Position numbers and translations under genes: made by a program
Notes under the pieces: generated by a model
The model's database searches: none
Told to the model about the DNA's origin: nothing
Seen by the model: only the letters and a program-made list of their open reading frames with translations
Source of the DNA: Bacteroides intestinalis DSM 17393
Lineage (GTDB): Bacteria; Bacteroidota; Bacteroidia; Bacteroidales; Bacteroidaceae
NCBI RefSeq assembly: GCF_000172175.1
Contig: NZ_ABJL02000006.1
Span: forward strand, 496,001-560,000
Reading direction: 5' to 3'
DNA length: 64,000 bases
Shown here: positions 61,208 to 64,000 of the stretch, one piece after another
How the letters are laid out: every line of letters starts with the position of its first letter
How positions within the stretch are numbered: position 1 is the stretch's first letter

Positions 61208-63523
61208 ATGAAGAAAAATTTTCTTTTAGCAGCGAGTTTTCTCTTCATCTTTTGTCTGGAAGCCGGTGCTCAGAAAAGAGATGAAGTAACCTGGGAGAAA
61301 TTCGAGGACATCACCATCCCCATTCCTCCCTCAACTCACCCCCGACTCTATGTACGTCCCGCCAATTTACCGGATTTAAAGAAACGGATGGATCACCCGC
61401 AAGTAAAAGCAAACCTGGCAACCTTGCGCAAACTTGGCATAGACCGCACCGCAGAGGAAGAGGCAAAAGTAACCGACAGAGGCTTCCGCTACTACTTCGA
61501 GATGCGGGGAGTAACCAGCCGTGTACAAGTACAAGCTCTCGACTATCTGGTATATGGTGACAAGAAGCAAGCCAGACGCGCCATCACTTCCATGCTCGAT
61601 TCATTGCAGCATACCAATTTCGGAACCAAACAAGACTTATCGCGCGCCAGCGGAGTCATGCTGATGTGCGGCGCGATGGTATATGACTGGTGCTACGACC
61701 AGATGAAAGAATCGGAAAAGAAAGCCTATATAGAATCGTTCATCCGAATCTCCAAGACCATGGAATGCGGTTATCCGCCCAAAAATAACGAACCCATAGC
61801 CGGACACTCGTCCGAATGGATGATCTTGCGGGACATGCTTTCAGCCGGTATTGCTATCTACGACGAATATCCGGATATGTACCTCCATGTCATCCGAATG
61901 CTGTACAAGGATTACTTGCCGGTAAGAAATTACATCTATTCTGGTCATAATTATCATCAGGGAACAAGCTATGTCAATGTGCGTTTCAGCAATGACCTGT
62001 TCTCCTTATGGATTCTGGATCGTATGGGAGCCGGCGCAATCTACAATCCCGCACAACAATTCGTACCGTACGACTTCCTGTACCGCCGTCGTCCGGACGG
62101 ACAAGTAATGCCCGCAGGCGATACGAATCCTAACAAAAGAAACATTCCTTCTTACTCCCTGCCCGCCATGCTCGCTTCCAGCTTCTATAAAGACAATTAT
62201 CTGGCTTACGAATACGAACTCAAACCCAAATTAGAAAGCCACTGCCTTATCTTCGAGATACTGTGGAGAGATTTTGATTTGAAAGCCAAGGCTCCTGATG
62301 ACTTGCCGCTGACCCGATACTCAGGCTCACCTTTCGGGTGGATGATAGCGCGTACGGCATGGGACAAAAACAGCGTGATTGCCGAAATGAAAATCAATGA
62401 ACAATTCTTTGGTAACCATCAACACATGGACGGTGGTTCGTTCCAACTTTATTATAAGGGCCCGTTAGCAATAGATGCCGGAGCTTACCAAGGAAGTTCC
62501 GGCGGATATAACAGCCCGCACAACAAAAATTTCTTCAAACGTACCATTGCCCATAACTCATTGTTAGTATACAACCCGAACGAGAAATTCGCCAGCTGGA
62601 ATTATGGCGGACAAGATAAAACAGAATTTGCCGATAATGACGGTGGACAACGCATGCCGGGTGACCGCTGGGAGACTTGCCGCTCTTTTAAAGATTTATT
62701 AAGCAAGGAATATACTACAGGCAAAGTCCTAGGACATGGTTTTGGCCCCGATGCCAATAAACCTGACTATTCTTATCTGAAAGGTGACATCACGCAAGCC
62801 TATACAGACAAAGTAAAAGAAGCGAAACGATCTTTTGTTTTCCTCAACCTGCACGCTACCGAAGTGCCTGCCGCCTTAATCGTGTTTGATAAAGTTGTCT
62901 CTTCCGACCCTCAGTTCAAGAAGTTCTGGCTACTGCACAGTATAGAAGAGCCGATAATAGAAAGTAACCGTTTCACCGTCAAACGCACCCAAAACGAAGA
63001 CACCGGCATGTTACAGAATCAAGTGTTGCTCCCCGAAATTCAAGATGCACGGATAGAGAAAATCGGTGGAAAAGGAAAAGAGTTTTGGGTATTCGGCACC
63101 AATTATGCCAACGATGCCATGCCGAGACGTCCCGACGACGCCAACGAAAGAGGCGCATGGCGTGTAGAAATATCACCTGTAACCGCTGCTGCCGAAAATT
63201 ACTTTCTGAATGTAATGCAAGTAGCCGACAACACCTGTCTGCAAATGAATGAAGTAAAACGCATCGATGCAGATAAAATAGTAGGCGTGCAGATAGCCGA
63301 CCGCGTCGTCACCTTCAGCAAAGACAGCCAACCACTGCCCGGTAAATTTGATTTCGCGGTAAGTGGCAGCCAAACTATGAAGTTTGTCATTACCGACCTT
63401 ATTCCGGGAACCTGGCAAATCAAGAAAGACGGTAAGGTATATATTCCCGCGCTGGAAGTTCGTACAGACGATGGTATCCTTTCTTTTGAAGGTACTGCCG
63501 GACGGTATGAATTTCTTCGATAA
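61208..63523 (+). CDS. Heparinase II-like polysaccharide lyase, PL21
   Basis: Periplasmic lyase cleaving heparin/heparan sulfate. The 771-aa product has a signal peptide (1-21), an (alpha/alpha) barrel N-terminal domain and beta-sandwich C-terminal domain. It is recalled to be very similar along its length to Pedobacter heparinus heparinase II (772 aa), e.g. THPRLY, ECGYPP, HNYHQG, GGYNSPHNKNFFKRTIAHNS, DLIPGTWQ and the FLR end. Residues matching the known catalytic set (His202, Glu205, Tyr257, His406) fall at His200, Glu203, Tyr255 and His404, a constant offset for all four. Own promoter; no heparin sulfatase or GH88 nearby, so it may be an orphan lyase rather than part of PUL 2. Confidence 0.9.
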   Translation: MKKNFLLAASFLFIFCLEAGAQKRDEVTWEKFEDITIPIPPSTHPRLYVRPANLPDLKKRMDHPQVKANLATLRKLGIDRTAEEEAKVTDRGFRYYFEMRGVTSRVQVQALDYLVYGDKKQARRAITSMLDSLQHTNFGTKQDLSRASGVMLMCGAMVYDWCYDQMKESEKKAYIESFIRISKTMECGYPPKNNEPIAGHSSEWMILRDMLSAGIAIYDEYPDMYLHVIRMLYKDYLPVRNYIYSGHNYHQGTSYVNVRFSNDLFSLWILDRMGAGAIYNPAQQFVPYDFLYRRRPDGQVMPAGDTNPNKRNIPSYSLPAMLASSFYKDNYLAYEYELKPKLESHCLIFEILWRDFDLKAKAPDDLPLTRYSGSPFGWMIARTAWDKNSVIAEMKINEQFFGNHQHMDGGSFQLYYKGPLAIDAGAYQGSSGGYNSPHNKNFFKRTIAHNSLLVYNPNEKFASWNYGGQDKTEFADNDGGQRMPGDRWETCRSFKDLLSKEYTTGKVLGHGFGPDANKPDYSYLKGDITQAYTDKVKEAKRSFVFLNLHATEVPAALIVFDKVVSSDPQFKKFWLLHSIEEPIIESNRFTVKRTQNEDTGMLQNQVLLPEIQDARIEKIGGKGKEFWVFGTNYANDAMPRRPDDANERGAWRVEISPVTAAAENYFLNVMQVADNTCLQMNEVKRIDADKIVGVQIADRVVTFSKDSQPLPGKFDFAVSGSQTMKFVITDLIPGTWQIKKDGKVYIPALEVRTDDGILSFEGTAGRYEFLR

Positions 63524-63528
63524 AAAGA

Positions 63529-63580
63529 AAGCCATCTGTCAATGATTTTTTCCACATTGACAGATGGCTTATTTATTAAG
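63529..63580. terminator. Bidirectional terminator
   Basis: Perfect 16-bp arms aagccatctgtcaatg (63529-63544) and its complement (63555-63570) with a 10-nt T-rich loop, between the PL21 and pyrophosphatase genes. Confidence 0.88.
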
Positions 63581-63614
63581 TTTCCTCACCCCTTGTTTTT
63601 TCAGGCAACTTTCC

Positions 63615-64000
63615 TTAGAAGAGGCTCCACGCAACCGTCAGTCCGGCCATCACGATAGCTACCATACTCATCAGCTTGATAAGTATATTCAAACTCGGAC
63701 CGGAAGTATCTTTGAATGGGTCACCTACCGTATCGCCTACCACAGTAGCTTTATGTACTTCGCTACCCTTACCGCCGAAGTTTCCTTCTTCCACATATTT
63801 CTTTGCATTATCCCATGCACCGCCCGCATTCGCCATAAAGATGGCAAGAACGAAACCGCTACTCAACCCACCGATCAGCAATCCCAGCACACCGGGAACA
63901 CCAAAGATAAGTCCCGTAGCAATCGGAGCTAAAATGGCTATCAGCGAAGGAACTACCATTTCACGTTGCGCCCCCTTTGTGGAGATAGCTACACAACGTT
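63615..64000 (-). CDS. hppA: Membrane-bound ion-translocating pyrophosphatase, C-terminal part (5' end off the window)
   Basis: Polytopic membrane enzyme coupling PPi hydrolysis to Na+ or H+ pumping. The frame is open through the right edge (CVAISTKGAQREMVVPSLIA at the break). The C-terminal catalytic signature is complete: GLSSGFVLAIFMANAGGAWDNAKKYVEEG, then EVHKATVVGDTVGDPFKDTSGPSLNILIKLMS. The visible 128 codons are the last two or three helices. Whether it is the K+-dependent Na+ type cannot be decided from this part. It converges on the PL21 gene at a shared terminator. Confidence 0.95.
   Translation of the reverse strand, partial: RCVAISTKGAQREMVVPSLIAILAPIATGLIFGVPGVLGLLIGGLSSGFVLAIFMANAGGAWDNAKKYVEEGNFGGKGSEVHKATVVGDTVGDPFKDTSGPSLNILIKLMSMVAIVMAGLTVAWSLF

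Overview
The window is a chromosomal segment from a Bacteroidales bacterium, almost certainly a Bacteroides species. Evidence for this is the pair of SusC/SusD outer-membrane glycan importers, a hybrid two-component regulator, serine-type sulfatases, the Bacteroidetes order of division and cell-wall genes, and repeated sigma-ABfr type promoters (TAnnTTTG at -7, in the best cases with TTTG 19-20 bp upstream).

Region 1 (1-20.6 kb) is a sulfated-glycan utilization locus (PUL 1). Two minus-strand operons flank one plus-strand hybrid two-component sensor/regulator (9600-13508). The first operon is susC-susD-sulfatase-GH20 hexosaminidase, which runs off the left edge. The second is GH2-sulfatase-GH20. 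The promoters of both operons carry the same bipartite element exactly 24 bp upstream of the same -7 box, the expected layout for one regulator controlling both. A Rpn/PD-(D/E)xK nuclease gene sits between susC and the regulator. Beside it is an 88%-identical orphan copy of the regulator's 5' end. The second GH20 gene is split by one in-frame TGA. GH20, GH2 and two sulfatases suggest a sulfated, N-acetylhexosamine- and galactose-containing host glycan, such as mucin O-glycan or a keratan-like chain; this is inference.

Region 2 (20.9-37.3 kb) is the division and cell-wall (dcw) cluster: mraZ-rsmH-ftsL-PBP(PASTA)-murE-mraY-murD-ftsW-murG-murC-ftsQ-ftsA-ftsZ, followed by a GatB/YqeY-domain gene and a strong terminator. 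murF and ddl are absent from their common positions. MraZ-type GTGGGG repeats overlap the mraZ promoter.

Region 3 (37.4-48.3 kb) holds core genes: a PagL-like lipid A deacylase, recO, tRNA-Glu with rpsT, gyrB, a DUF3109 protein, gpmI, a CorA-type transporter, a propeller-like secreted protein and rnhB. The CorA gene has a 5' leader with a 14-codon upstream ORF, two mutually exclusive RNA pairings and a strong, sequesterable Shine-Dalgarno sequence. This is the best candidate here for an undescribed regulatory system. A 22-bp-period palindromic repeat array lies between the pagL-like gene and recO, and a partial relative lies in PUL 1.

Region 4 (48.3-63.5 kb) is a second PUL-like block on the plus strand: a TPR/membrane/LuxR-like regulator, susC, susD, a split lysO-type exporter, a LacZ-like GH2, a GH63-type lipoprotein, and a PL21 heparinase II-like lyase with its own promoter. 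The right edge holds the 3' part of a membrane-bound pyrophosphatase gene on the minus strand.
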